Shown piece by piece: positions 32,345 to 44,538 of a stretch of 64,000 bases of DNA (positions are counted from its first letter, which is position 1; each line of letters begins with the position of its first letter). Below the pieces are notes generated by a model that saw nothing but the letters and a program-made list of their open reading frames with translations, made no database searches and was not told the DNA's origin. The stretch is from Lyophyllum atratum. Lineage: Eukaryota > Basidiomycota > Agaricomycetes > Agaricales > Lyophyllaceae. The stretch covers positions 434,001-498,000 of the forward strand of contig JACGCN010000030.1 in the NCBI GenBank assembly GCA_014905825.1, given 5' to 3'. The translations under genes were made by a program, and so were the position numbers.

Positions 32345-33209
32345 ATGATGTTCCAAGTCACGACACAAATACGTAGACGAGTCCCACGAATTTGCACCTC
32401 GTCTCATCGCCACTTTTCGACGTGCCTTAGAGCACATACTACACAAAATAGCCAAGTTTCTCGTCTTCCAGGACTACAGGCTTGTTTCAGGTGGCAGAAC
32501 GCTTCACTGTATGCCCCGGAGGGGTGTCTTTCGAGTTTCCGGAGGCGAGGACTACATTCTTCAACCGGTATGTCCCATCCAGCTTGTCAGGATTTTTTTG
32601 GTCTGACGCGACACAGTCATACGCCATGGCCACGTTGAACGCCCAAAGCCAGGGACTGGGTGCGCGCCCAAGATTTTCGTTGCTACACTCTTCTGAGTTC
32701 TCTTCGCAGAATCAAGGTTCATTTCAAGGACTCCAAGGGAAACCTGATTAGAACTGTCGAGGGAAATGAGGGCGATGATTTGCTATCTCTTGCACACGAG
32801 TACGACATCGATTTGGAGGGTGCGCCGTCCGCCTGTCAACGCCTAACACCATTCTGACTGTTAATCTATCCCGTACCCCCTGTCCTCGTATCTTGGTCTC
32901 CCATCCACTCCCGAACCACCCCCGCAATTCCGCCGTTCGACACCCTCGTAATCGTCAAACTTCGAATCCCATTCATCAGGAGCGTGCGAAGGATCAGTGG
33001 CCTGCTCCACTTGTCATGTAATTCTTACACCTGAATACTATGACCGTCTTCCCGAACCTGAGGACGAAGAAAACGACATGCTTGATATGGCATTCGGTTT
33101 AACGGACACAAGTCGCTTAGGGTGCCAGGTGGTGCTCAAGCCGGAGCTCGATGGCATGACGGCGGCACTTCCGTCGGCCACAAGGAATATGTTCGTCGAT
33201 GGTGGGTAG
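32345..33209 (+). CDS. YAH1: Mitochondrial adrenodoxin-type [2Fe-2S] ferredoxin
   Basis: Four exons, 32345-32567, 32617-32659, 32710-32819 and 32980-33209, join in phase to 201 residues. The N-terminus is an Arg/Ser-rich mitochondrial presequence ([20 protein letters not shown], later RRRGLHSST). It is followed by [37 protein letters not shown] and the cluster-binding [15 protein letters not shown], with a fourth Cys in SRLGCQVVL. The C-terminus [14 protein letters not shown] is conserved. In yeast Yah1 passes electrons from ferredoxin reductase Arh1 for Fe-S cluster assembly and haem A synthesis in the matrix. All four cluster Cys are present and no break is seen. Splicing in the presequence is inferred from phase and the match of [12 protein letters not shown] to the family. 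Confidence 0.95.
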
Positions 33210-33393
33210 TCGTTCCCATTTTTACTTGCGGAATAGTGCCCCATCTCTATTGTCTACTTATGCATTATTCCGCAGGAAAAAAGTCGACACACTAATACAT
33301 GGTGCAGGACGCCTGTTCTGCACAACTTATACATATATATCGTTGTTTAATACAGACAACCACTTCACTCGAAACTAGCATTCCTAAAGCGTG

Positions 33394-34016
33394 ATGGACA
33401 CTTTACGGAGATGTCCAAGTCTTGGTGACAGCTTCGATGCTGTGCTTTCATTTCTCGGATGTCAAGACCTGAGCATGGCGCTCCGCCTGCTTAACCTGAC
33501 ATATGGACAAGGTCTCCATGACGTGTATGCTCCTGCAGATCCTTCTCGAAGTATACTCTTATCGCCTAAGCTTGTCTACCTTGAGCTTCTGTCACCCTTG
33601 GCGTGCCTAGGATCTCGCAGCAGCAAGAACTCGTTCCCTCCTATTCATCGTCGACGATCAAGGATGACCCACGGACTCACGAGGAACATGCTTGGTGAGC
33701 TCTAAGGGTTAAGGATCCCGGAATCGTCATGGATGCGGAATAACAAGTGAGGAGTATTCCTTATAATTGAGGTTCTCGTGCAACTTGATGATACCTCTCT
33801 TTACCTCACCTCCGTGAAATCAAGGATGACATGCTTACGCTGCTCCATGGAAGCCAGCGACGTCTACGTTCACGCGCTTTCAAAACGGAGCGTCTTTCTT
33901 TGCTATTAAAAGTTGTACGGGCCCCTTTTCTTATCAACGTTATCTGCCAACGTTGCCGACCATGTTGTGCGATATGTGAGTTGACAGGTGCATCATTCTT
34001 GCGCCGCTGACACCGA
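33394..34016 (+). CDS. Uncharacterised protein, probably two or more exons
   Basis: An ATG at 33394 opens MDTLRRCPSLGDSFDAVLSF with LSMALRLLNLTYGQGL, closed by TAA after RNMLGEL (33703-33705). A second protein-like stretch follows at 33830-34012: MLTLLHGSQRRLRSRAFK and LSLLLKVVRAPFLINVICQR, then CRPCC. Whether the two belong to one gene is unclear; no good intron was found to link them. I do not recognise either. The gene would sit between the ferredoxin gene and the disordered-protein gene on the same strand. Confidence 0.3.
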
Positions 34017-34244
34017 AACACCGTGCAGCGTGTACTCTCGGGGAGTAGAAGGACGATCTTATTCGCTTTCCATCGCGCTCATCTGGCTAGGATGACCTCA
34101 TCCCGCACGGCCAACGCCTGTTGATCATGATATAAGGCCTCGTTGTGTGTTCGATGGGTGGCCGCAATTGTATTCCGCCTTCTGTGAGGGTTTCCACACA
34201 AAGTTACCCATAACACCGTCGGGATCCTCCTCTCTTCAATTGCC

Positions 34245-35672
34245 ATGGCGGCGAAGATGAGCCCTCACGGAGATGCGAACGTCATTGTCGTAAGCCTCTC
34301 GGCATGACGCTCTTTATATAACGAGGTTCAACTCATTGATTCGCGGCAGGGTATCACCACAAAAGATGGGGTCTTGGTTCGAGACGCAGGCGGTGAATCC
34401 CCCATCTTTCTATTGAAGACAACTTCCAATGAACCCGGGGTCGCCGCGCATCCCGCGAAGAATCGTGATGACCTTTTCGTCAGACGCCCCGTCCGCTCTT
34501 CCCCTCTCGCAGGCCCTCCTCTGTCCGAGCAGTCCTTGGACGGAGCCGCAAGCGATAACGGCATCAAGAATGAGTTTCCTTCCACGTCTTTGTCCTCACC
34601 ACGTCCGTCCCTCGCGGTCTCGAGCCCAAATAAGCCCAAGAAGGGCCCAGTCCGGTTCTCCATCCCTCCAATCCCGGACCATGCTCATTCATCGTCCTAC
34701 GTGACGTCCCCGCCGCCCAGACACTCGTCTCTTCAGAAAGCCGTGAGGCCGCCTCTTCGTCAATCCCGATCTGCACCCCTCTGGGACCTGCCTGTGCTGC
34801 CCTACATGCCTCCCCCTCCCGGCACAAGTACGGACGGCATGCCGCAACCTTTTCCCTCCACGAGCACCCTTCGCCCTCGCGTGCCACCTAGAGACTCGTA
34901 CCCGGATTTCGGGCCGCCTCCGCCATACATTCATCTCCGACACCCATCAACGTCGCCAGATCCTTCGAAGAACTGGATGGCAACGAACACGTACGAGACG
35001 ACGCCGCGTTTTTCGCGTCTGAGCATGCCTGCTTCGGGCGTTGTCCTTCCGATCGCGGCTCGTGACTATCAACGGGTCAACACAGGCAGACGGGCATCGG
35101 AGGACTGGCGGCCAGCCATGCCTCCTTCGACAGTTCCGGATGTTCCAGAGTCCACACCTTTGACCAGATCAAGCAGCGCCAACTCGTCCAGCGAAACGTT
35201 ACAGCTATCGTCTGCGTGCAGCGTCAGGACAAGCAGCAGGAGCTCGTTTGATATGGGCACCATCATCGAAGATAGCGAAGAAGACAAGAGCAGGTCTTCC
35301 TGCGCGTCGATCGGCATCGGTATCGGTATCGGCATCAGCGGGGAACTCAAGGTGCAGAAGGGATACCCTCTTATCGCGATAACCACAAAATCAACCTTCG
35401 GCCACGACACGCGGGCGCCCTATCGCAGTCCTTCATTGAACGCGCGCCGCGAATCTGTCCTTGACTCTTGTGCTGTTGTGGAACCGCAATCGGGTAAGGC
35501 GATGGGAGGATGCTGGATTGCAGAGATGAGACTTGAAGGGAACGGCCTAGTCTATCCTGGCGAACCTCATGCGGCGGGGCGTGGAGAGAAGACAGGTGGT
35601 GGGACGGTTGCCCGGTTGTGGAGAAAGCTATCAGGTAGTGGGAGGCGGCTCCGTCGGAAATCGGACATCTAG
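34245..35672 (+). CDS. Ser/Pro-rich, intrinsically disordered protein
   Basis: The first exon 34245-34289 (MAAKMSPHGDANVIV) and second 34350-35672 (GITTKDGVLVRDAGG on) are joined by a 60-bp phase-0 intron with GT-AG ends, giving 455 residues. The protein is rich in Ser, Pro and Arg throughout, with no predicted helix long enough for a domain. Notable pieces are RFSIPPIPDH, DLPVLPYMPPPPG, an acidic IIEDSEEDKSRSS, a repetitive IGIGIGIGI (hexamer GGTATC-type repeats near 35313-35334), and a basic end RLWRKLSGSGRRLRRKS. Such proteins in fungi often serve signalling or cell-polarity roles as phosphorylation targets, but nothing here points to a particular one. Function unknown. Confidence 0.7.
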
Positions 35673-36012
35673 TCTTGTTGTTTCTTTTGATCTTAAAGGA
35701 AGTCACTTCTTCTTCGTTTGAGACCTTCAGCGAAGCGGGATGGAGATGGCTGCGTAGCTTGCAAATGAATTCCTTTGTACCATAACCTGCGACCATATCA
35801 ACACCTAGCTGTGATCAAGTCTGAGCTGAGAAAGGTTGACATGGTCGGCGGCGAAGCCGAGAACTGAGCTGACTTTGCGTCCGTTCGCCGCATGTTCTGC
35901 TCCTCACGAACGACTTCGGAGTGGACGTCGCCAATCGCCGAAACGATATGTGCAGTACGACACGGGTATGGTTTCATTAGAGAATATAATGGGCACAATT
36001 CAAGTCCAATGA

Positions 36013-38179
36013 TTAAAGGAACATCAATAGTACAGCAGGTACAGAAAGTACCAGAGCCCAAAGACTAGCGGACGTCGAAGGTGCAGAATTCGGCGCGCCG
36101 ACCTCCATCGCGGACGAAATGTTGACTGCATCAAGCTGCGTGTCCATAAAGAACCCGATTCCGACCCCGGCAGTGTCCAGGGTGAACGAGAGGGACTGCT
36201 GCCCGTTGGGGCCTAGCACTACGTCAGCCCTATATCGTAGGACAGTAAGTACCATGTTCATTGGGAGAAACAGGACAGGGACGTGCCTAGCATGCTCATC
36301 TCCGAGATAATCAAGCACACGCAGCGAAGACACAGTTCCCTGATTTACACGTGTATTGATGGTATACCTAAGGAGGAACGAGGATTGATTCGATGTTTTA
36401 GAGGACGAGAACAAGTAAAGGGTACGCACGTTCCGGCGGGGAGATCGCCAATGGAGTGTATCACGGTGTTGCTCGTGTCCATTTCCGTAAACGGCGGGAA
36501 GGATTCCGCTGTTGTAAACATCAGTCGAAGCACCTCGAGCAGGATACCAGAAGCTTACTTTCATCGTCCTCCATCCCTCCCGGCAGGAGATCTCGTTTTG
36601 AAGGTGAGAGCAGTTGCTCCCCAGGTGTGCCCAAAAGTTTAGCGATCATGCCGCTCTCATCGTCAGCAATGGATGCTGCAGCGCCATTCATTGCGGGGGC
36701 GGGGCTGTTGGTGGCGCAGTTGTAGCCGGTAATCTGGAACTTGTAGTGCTCGCCGGATTGCATGCTGTTCCGTTGCTTGAAGGAGGAGATGACGCCGCCT
36801 TGGATGTTTTGACCCCTGTGCAATCCAGAGATGTGATTAGCTGGGCAGAGTGATGAGCGTGAGGAAGGGCTACGCACATGACGAGAATACAGCTGAACAC
36901 GGCGTTTGCGCCTCCGTCTGTCGTGCTGGCGAAAGGGAACTAGGGAATAGGATGCGTATGAGGGAGGATAGAGTGGGCGAAGAGAAATGTGGGCATACCT
37001 CGTCGCATGAGGTTCCTGAAGTTCCGGTGCCGCAAGGGCTCCCGGTGCAGCCAGCCTTCGCGCGATTGTCGCTCTTGACTTTTTGGTCGTCGGTGAAAGT
37101 AAAGATCGACTCCGAGGCCTCTCCCCGAGCTTTCAGGCCTTCAAATTGTACTGTTACCTCGGTGGCTAGAGTAGAAGAAACGCGAGGTATGTACCTTTAC
37201 ACATGCTCTCGAATAGCTGAGGAGGGGGCGGGGAAAGAGTCAATGACGCTTTTCTGTCAGATGTAGGGGTACGAACGGACCTGATCGACGGCCTTTTCAC
37301 GCGTTGCCTGCTTCGTGGCACTCATCCTCTTCTTCCCCCTCCTCAAACGTTCGTAGTCAAAAGTCATCGTCGCAACGGGTACACGAGTCTCTGTCGGTCG
37401 AGACGGCGGTAATGAATTCGTCGGCGCTGTGCCAGTATGTCAAGAAATTGCTTTACAAGGTCGAGGAAGCGGCGTACTAGGGCAGTTTGGTAATTGTCGC
37501 CCCTCTACATCGCGTCCGTTGAGAGGACAGCTGGTAGGGGTAGAAAAGATAGGCGTGCTGAACGTCGATGTCGTACGTGGGGTGGTGACCGGTGGTGGAG
37601 GAGGTGCGATGCATTGTCCGTTCGAGCACTTGAATCCTTTGGTGCAGCAGGTAGTACCACAGCAAATCGCCCTGGAGCAGTTTATTGATTCAGGTTGAGA
37701 GAGGAAGGGAGAGAGGAGGAACGCACGTTGCTGGGTTGCAGCAGGCTCGGCCGTTACATTGAAGTCCGTAGCTGGGGCAGCACCATCCTCGCCCTGTACC
37801 TCTTGGGCTTAGCGAGTCGAGAAGAAAATCAATGTAAGGGTAAGAGCTATACCAAGGAGAGGATCACATACTTGTTGGGTTGGCAGATCTGTCCCGGCTG
37901 ACAGCAGAAGTTCGCGTTTGAGCAGGGGACTGAAGGAACGAAAAACGAAGATGAGTCGGTCGGTGATGGAGGAGAGTGTGAAAGGTGGAAGTGGGACGCA
38001 CCGTATGCCGGATTATTGCATGTTCGGGTCTGACGCCGCCCAAGCAAGCTGGATAGCTCCGACGATTCGCTACGCGGTGATCCCAATCCAAGTACGAGAT
38101 CGGGTGAGATCCCTGTGTCGGCTGCGACGCGCGTCGCGGTCTGTAACAAGAGGAACAGGGAGATGGCGTAGATCTTCAT
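36013..38179 (-). CDS. Secreted GPI-anchored Cys-rich protein with NucA/NucB DNase-like domain
   Basis: Signal peptide MKIYAISLFLLLQTATRVAA at 38179. Cys-rich repeats follow across several exons: CSNANFCCQPGQICQPN, CCPSYGLQCNGRACC (about 37780-37735) and CSRAICCGTTCCTKGFKC (about 37675-37625), then a Pro/Thr linker. A later part has FEGLKARGEASESIFTF, GCTGSPCGTGTSGTSCDEFP, FASTTDGG, GQNIQGGVISSFKQ and KFQITGYNC (about 37160-36720). The CDEFPFAST...QGG pattern is that of the NucA/NucB deoxyribonuclease family. After a beta-rich region the protein ends APSTSASLWALVLSVPAVLL, a GPI-attachment type tail, with TAA at 36013. A cell-surface nuclease is inferred; activity is not shown. Exon borders between about 37400 and 36950 are approximate. 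Confidence 0.78.
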
Positions 38180-39490
38180 AATCACGACAAGTGGGGGATA
38201 CAAAAACCACCGACGAGAACTGTGAAGAGTCACCCATTTATATGACTTGTTGTCGTGTTCGTGTTTTGATCAGGGGTTCGCCTCGTAGAGACTCTAGCTG
38301 TCATGCTCGCATGTGTGGATGACCCTAACCTGATATTTCCTTATTTATCCGAATCGATGATCTCGACAGGTGATGGCACTTACTAGTCGAATTTGAGTTT
38401 CAGGCCGCGACTCTACGATGAGTGCCCGGATGCCATCGACATCGTGAGCCCCAGGTCCGAGGCGTCATCGACGCGTTTTGCTACGCATCGAGTGAATGGG
38501 ACTGGTATTCCTGGCTGACCAGTGCATGCGATATGGCGCTGAGTGATATAAATCTAGTGTTCAATACAAGGTGAGGCTTGATGAGAATGATGTAACTTTA
38601 AGTATCGAGAGGCTGTGCCAATGAATGTGTTTCGAAATTAATAGCCAGGCGCTTCTCATGAGCAGACCTCGATGATGAGAGAGATCCAGCGATGATCTAG
38701 TAGCAGCACAAATGTGAGCGTATACAGGGACTCGAAGTATGAGCTTAGGCCAGCCGTAGTGGGATGTAGGTTGGCGATGGAGAACGCAGGGGGTCGTGGA
38801 AATCTGAAAAGAGATCTGAACCATCCGATCAATAAGGAAATGGTTAAGGCTTACGCCATCATTCACAGCTTCGGAGTCCTCAAGTTCAGAGATGCCTCAC
38901 TCCCAGATCTCCTAGTAGGAGTCCTACCTTGTTGTCGCCGGTCTTTGAGAACCCTAACTAGTTGACATGAGGCCGCAGAGCCCGACCATCGGTAGATACG
39001 ATGAATCTAGGTGCTAATGTGTCACTTGGGTACAGGGCACTGGTTGGGCACTGACGAGTATCATCATGGTATCACGTTTGTTGCTTCAAGATAGCAGACA
39101 AGGACGTTCTAAAGGCCGTTCGAGCGATGTAGTTCTTATTTGCGGTGTGAAGAAACCACATTGTTGTTTTGAGGCGCAGGTAGCATCACGGTTCAATGCA
39201 GACAAAATCGGTCCGATTGTTCTCAGAATGTCAAAGTGTGCGGCGATGCTAAATTGATCCCTTCAGGATCCGCAGAAACAGTTACGACTGCGAGAGGCGC
39301 CTTCGAAGTTCGGATAGGCCGTCGCTTGTTGAATCAGAGATGCACGCATTGCAACAGAAACAAAGCTCAGGAGGGAGGCCGTGGACGAGCGACAGTATAC
39401 ACGTTATCAGTGACAGACACAGGAGCACATCTTAGAATCGGATACATCCTCATTAGCATCTTCGTCTGCCTCATGGGCTGCTAGCACCGT
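38180..39490. other. Stretch without a recognised gene
   Basis: Upstream of the GPI-anchored protein. A few short frames (38714-38965, 39066-39257, both +) have no recognisable similarity or start context. Confidence 0.35.
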
Positions 39491-39499
39491 TGCGAGTTT

Positions 39500-41237
39500 C
39501 TAACCGATGTATAAGGTTAGGGCACTGCGATCTAAAGCTGTGATACGAACCTGTTCGTAAAGAGACGTCGGCACGATGTTGAGGTTACGGGGCGCGTTGA
39601 CCTGGGCTTTGATCCCATCGACTAGCTCTGGGAAGAGCTGGTCTTCAGTCGTGACCCCCTTCTTGGCCAGGGCAGAGACGACGGTTATCGGGTCCAGGAT
39701 GAAGTCTGACATACGAATCATTTTAGGAGCTAGTGTGGCACAAGGATTATAACGTTGTGTTACATACCGACACTGTATCCTTCAGGTATGCGGCCAGTCG
39801 CTCGAACGACAGCAGGGACAGGCACTTCTATGACACCCTGGCCATTTTTAGAGAACTCGAACATCTTTGACTCGGCGGCGGCTATTGCGGTGTAATTTGC
39901 TGCAATGAACGTGGATCGGGTAATGGGCGTAGGCGCCATTTGTCAACCTTCGGGGTTTGGACGATAGGTGGGCACTGCGCGACGTGGTCAATGACTTCGG
40001 TTGTTCAACGTAAGTATGAGGACATACGCTGATATTCCAAGGTGTTTTGAGACGATTACGAGCTTTGAACGGCAGAGAGAAGATATGGAGCTTTGTGGAA
40101 GAGGCGATGATGTAGAGAAGCTAGGGTTGTTCCAATTGGCAAAGGGGACACTGGTGGGAGCAGTGCGACTTATTACTGACATGATCTCCTAGAAACTAAG
40201 CGATGAGCGCTCATCGCAGGTTTCGATTTCCCGGTTCCACGAGAAGGAACTTGGAAAGAACCAATCATGAGGACTTACCGTGCTTGTCGAGGAACAACTG
40301 CGACATGAATCATTTGATTTCGACCACGATCTCCTTCCATGGCCGAAACTGGAGACTAGGCCAATCATCCTACGCACGGTGCTCATGCCACAGAGTTGGT
40401 GAAACAGAAATACAGAGGTATCCAAACCTGATCATGCAAAGCGACGTTTCTTTGGAGTTGGTCTTCGTTGATGTGGGTGCGCAGGTTTCGGCGCTGGGCG
40501 CTGGTAGAGACATGGGATGTGATCAGATTCACTGATGCGGAATGGTGAGAAGCGGGGTGTTCTGATCTTGAGGTGCGCGGCGCACTCGGTCCTCCTGACA
40601 CAGTCCACTCCCGGGTGCGAGACGACGATTACTCTTTTCCAGGGGCATGAGATTCTGGTGGTCGTGGTCGTGAATCGATATATCATCAAATGCTGCAGTG
40701 TGAAGTGGTTGCGCAGATCTTGCGGCTCACACCAAGGACCTGGACAGCTAAAACACGGCCTAATACCATCTGCAATATCGGGATATTCTTCGTCGTAGAC
40801 GCGAACAAGTCCTTGATGGCCTGCGGGAAGCCTTCGCCGGATTTCTCGCAAGGCGAGTTGATGCCTACTATGCTTTTTCAAATCGACGGCAAAGTCGTTG
40901 TCGTCCGCCCACTTGATCAAATCATCTACTGTGAAGTACCAGCCAGAGGCTCGAAGTGGGACCCGCGCGCCTTCCGTAAAGTGTACAGAGAGTGGTGGGG
41001 GTGTGGGAAGTTCGAATGCCGTCAGGTTGCTCCTGGATCGGATGTGAGCATTTGTAACGAGGGCGACATGATGAGTGACCGCAACCTACATCGCGAATGG
41101 TGTATCCCGTAAACTCGTAAAAAAGAAGAAAGTGGTAAGTTATGGATGGACTTGCGTAGACCGATAACTGATCGAGATCCCCCATTGGATGCAAGCCTCG
41201 ACTTAATGCAAAGTTCGAGAAGTGGGGAGATGGACAC
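39500..41237 (-). CDS. Unidentified multi-exon gene
   Basis: Several minus-strand stretches look coding and may form one gene. They are MSISPLLELCIKSRLASNGG (41237 on), SNLTAFELPTPPPLSVHFTE, LRASGWYFTVDDLIKWADDN (about 40960-40870) and GFPQAIKDLFASTTKNIPIL (about 40845-40775). Further down come AESKMFEFSKNGQGVIEVPV with VVRATGRIPEGYSV (about 39880-39770), then DFILDPITVVSALAKKGVTT and PRNLNIVPTSLYEQVRI (39705-39530). The order is plausible, but the middle (40700-40000) was not resolved and frame changes there could be introns or damage. No known family or motif was recognised. Confidence 0.35.
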
Positions 41238-41630
41238 TGGAGACTCAGTGTTCCTGCTCCTTGGAGTGTTCTGAGAACCTACCTGAACCCGCTCAGTACA
41301 TCAAGTTAAGTTATGTCTTGGCCGAGCAGCTTCAGGTTGTCTTATCAATCAGGCGAATGGAAGTTTGGCTCTAGCGATACGTGTCTCCCGCACAAATCCA
41401 ACCAACGATGTCAAAAGACGGATAGCACGTACAACACACGCGAAAGTTGCGCAAATAACTTGTTGAGAAACAAAGATACATCGACAGAACAGGCGTTTTC
41501 CCCTACATAATGAGCACTAGGCCCATTCGGACAAAACAAAAGAAAAAGGACTAGTCGAAATGAAAGCGGGTGGGGCAGACGGAGGATGGGTAGGATGAAA
41601 AGGGAGTGGTGACTAGAGGCACGGAAAACG

Positions 41631-42408
41631 TTAGATATTGTAGACACCGAACGCATCAGCGCCAGACTTGAGCTTGTAGACAGAGATAGTCTCGAGGGAC
41701 TCTGAAATACGACTTCAGCTGAGGAGCTAATGGTCATCTTAGAATACAACGTACTGTTGGAAGCGACGGTTCCGCTGAATCCGACAATCAATCCGAGAAC
41801 AGTGAAGCCTACGACGCCAGTGGCTTCAGAAGTGGGGTAGGAGCCTACAACCAGTGAATGAGAACACGGCAGCTGGGAGAAGGCAGAAAACGAACCGAAG
41901 GGAGTGAGAGCACCGCTGGCCTTGTCGTAAACGAGGAACCCAATACGCTTGAGGACCGGCGCATCAGTGTCGGCGGAGACGGAACCAAACATGCCGACGA
42001 AGTACTGATCATCGGCCTTCTTGGCCTTGCCATTGATCGCTATAGATTTTGGATTATAAAAATCGAAGAGCAAGCGGAGCGAAGCGCGAGGAACGTTCAC
42101 TTACTTGTGAGGTCAATGACGAAAACGCTGCCAACGGGGGTCCCGCGCTGCTTGGAAGTGTCCGGATTGCCGTTGGACATCCTGTATGTGGCCTCAATGC
42201 CGTTGACCTTGTCACTCCCGACCCAGACCTTGATCTTGACGAGTTTCTCGATATATTGATAGGCGGGCCACAGACCAACTGCAGTTGAGAAACGATGAGG
42301 ATGTGATTAATTCCTCGAAATGTGATGCTTACATTCGACAACGTCGTCGAAATGATTAGGCTCAGTGGAGAACCCGACGGCCTTTGAAACTTCGAGAGCG
42401 GGAAGCAT
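41631..42408 (-). CDS. Jacalin-like beta-prism protein, intact paralog
   Basis: Starts MLPALEVSKAVGFSTEPNHF at 42408 and ends YKLKSGADAFGVYNI with TAA at 41631-41633; five exons or so, about 170-190 residues. Conserved pieces are GLWPAYQYIEKLVKIKVWVG, IEATYRMSNGNPDTSK, GTPVGSVFVIDLT, FVGMFGSV, VLKRIGFLVYDKASGALTPF, and FTVLGLIVGFSGTVASN followed by LETISVY. The last block, a Gly-rich strand GxIVGFxG...LETISVY, is like the final strands of jacalin-type lectin domains, and the repeated G-F strands fit a beta-prism. No signal peptide is seen, so it is probably cytosolic. Sugar binding is only inferred from the fold guess. A paralog lies at 46.4-48.5 kb. Confidence 0.6.
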
Positions 42409-43767
42409 ACTGAGTGAGATCTGATTTGAGAGAGCTGATTTGGAGAGTTGAGAGGGATGCAGAAAGTGATGAACGGACGAGCCTTATATACTGGAATATC
42501 GCCCGTTATCGTTGTTGTGTGAGTCTGTACCGGAGTGTAGATGGTGAACTAATAACACCGTGACGGTCAACATGGTGGAACCCAGACGCACGGTCCCCAA
42601 TGGAAGCCATGTCTTATTCATAGCCTGCCTGCGCTAACGTGAACATAGATTGGACTCGCCTGCTACGTTCCTCGTGTAAGAATACGGCGATGAAGCGTAG
42701 AGCGCGTTTGAATGTTTTCAATCGTGAGAGTAGACGTGGGTCTCGGCGCCTCAAAGAGCCCGTCTAACGTCGACAGTGGGAAGAAAGAGCCATATCAATG
42801 ATCTCTTACAACATGAAGAATGGAAAGAGGCAGCTTACAATAATTTGCTTAGGACCCTAGGGCCTGTCAGACATCGAGTAGACATGTTATTTTCGCGGCT
42901 TTGGCTCCGGGACTTTGTAAACGACGAGTGGATACTGAGGGGCTGGGAATTAGAATGTAATAATCTTGTGTGGCAGCTTCTTCGAATCGTTAGCAGCGAT
43001 GCCACGTGCTTGGGGAAGGCGATGGACGTGTTGCTGGGATCTGAAGGATCAGTCTAGAGGCATAACATATGGAAAGCCCACTCCGCTTCCACGCTGCTCA
43101 TAACGTGAGATGTAGACTGAAGTTCATGTCAGAATCAAGGTTCGCACAAACACATATGTAAGACACACATATGAGATGTAGCTGGCGACAAGATGAATAG
43201 AAAGAAACACACTTAAGAAATGAGGAAATCGGCGCGAGTCGACCATGTCGTGAGAATTCAGGCTTCCAAGATCGCGGTGAATAGTGACGAGCTTGGTTCC
43301 TGGAAGGATTAAAGCGGCATGCGTATAATCATATCGGGGCGAGTTTTTTTGGGTGGACCGGTTTGTCATACAACTGAGGGGAGTCTTTGTTCCCCTAATA
43401 CTGGGTGTGGTCTCGGTGGTTTAGACACGTGTATGATAACATTCCAGACAGCCGAGTGGGCCTAAAATCGGGGAAAGTAGGTGTTATGACATCTGTGGTC
43501 TATGTCTCAGTCCGGATGTCATTTCCAAGACGAGGACGCCTAGCTCGCTGCTCTTGATCACAGATGAGGAGACATCCGCATACATTCGCAGGTCCGAGTG
43601 CCACACACAATCACCAATTCCTCGCGCGTGGAAGGATGAACCACAATCATGACGGTTGTGGGCCCATGGCAGTGATTAGGCGAGCATAGTACAGACATCC
43701 CATGAATTTAGACGAAGGCGAGAAAATGGAGCCAGTCCATTGTGCGTGTCAAGGTCAGTATGACGTA
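42409..43767. other. Intergenic region without a recognised gene
   Basis: Upstream of the jacalin-like gene. A plus-strand frame 42776-43057 (HINDLLQHEEWKEAAYNNLL) has no ATG near its start and is not convincing. Confidence 0.35.
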
Positions 43768-44538
43768 TCATCTATCTCCCATCTCCTCATCCTCGTCTAT
43801 CTCGACGCGAGCTTCTTCGCTTTTCGCGTGAACGGTACGCGTGGGTGGCCCCACACTCAACGCTAGGCTTGCGCTGTCGACAGGAAAGAGCTGGCATTGC
43901 TCAAGTTTGATTTTCTGGATGCGGGCAGGTGCAGCGCCAAATTGAGAGGGGCCAGAGATATTCCACAACGGAGATGGGCGCCGCAACGTCAGGATGCACT
44001 TGTTGGCAGAAACGGGGGAGGGTGTGAGGCCACCAAAAATTGTATGGTTAAGAAGGCAATCTGCTCGCAGCACGCCACGCGAATGCGCTTTCGACGGCAC
44101 TGGGGCGAGCCGCCAACGAAGGTCGAATATGGCGTTGATGCGACCCCGCTGCTTATGGGAGATCGCGTCCCATTCCGCGCCCGTTAGCTGCACCTTCAAG
44201 CAGTCGTGGATCGCGTCGAGAACATCGAGGAGTGTTAGGCCCTCTGGATTATACGCTTTCATAGTCCAATCGCCGGGGAGGATACCACAAGTGATACAAA
44301 GCGAGGGCATGCGCGGGACAGTCGCGTATTGTGCAAGCTCGTGCTTGGTAAGAGTAATGTGAGGCGGTGCGACGTGTCGAACAGATATCCTCGGTGTCTC
44401 ACGCAGGTCCCATAGTAGCGAGGTGCAGTGCCCGTGGAGGATATCGTGCTGGGAGTAGAGGAGGAGTGGGTGGAGGGTGAGCGTGATGGGCGGCGGTGTT
44501 GGTGAGCGGGTTTGGGCCGGAGTGGAGAAGAAGACCAT
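43768..44538 (-). CDS. DUF6699-type agaricomycete protein
   Basis: The ATG at 44538 gives MVFFSTPAQTRSPTPPPITL, and the single open exon ends EIDEDEEMGDR with TGA at 43768-43770, about 256 residues. The frame is open further upstream to an AG acceptor near 44547, so an earlier exon is possible. The layout is typical of DUF6699: TLHPLLLYS near the start, LLWDLRETPRISVR, then ATVPRMPSLCITCGILPGDW, LTLLDVLDAIHDCLKVQLTG, EWDAI, and a final GVLRADCLLNHTIFGGL. These proteins are greatly expanded in mushrooms and no function is known. The acidic tail is not part of the domain. No break is seen. Confidence 0.8.
   Translation of the reverse strand: MVFFSTPAQTRSPTPPPITLTLHPLLLYSQHDILHGHCTSLLWDLRETPRISVRHVAPPHITLTKHELAQYATVPRMPSLCITCGILPGDWTMKAYNPEGLTLLDVLDAIHDCLKVQLTGAEWDAISHKQRGRINAIFDLRWRLAPVPSKAHSRGVLRADCLLNHTIFGGLTPSPVSANKCILTLRRPSPLWNISGPSQFGAAPARIQKIKLEQCQLFPVDSASLALSVGPPTRTVHAKSEEARVEIDEDEEMGDR

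Noticed and set aside
42776..43057. 93-codon plus-strand frame as a gene
   Set aside because: It opens with GTG, has no ATG near the start, and resembles no family.
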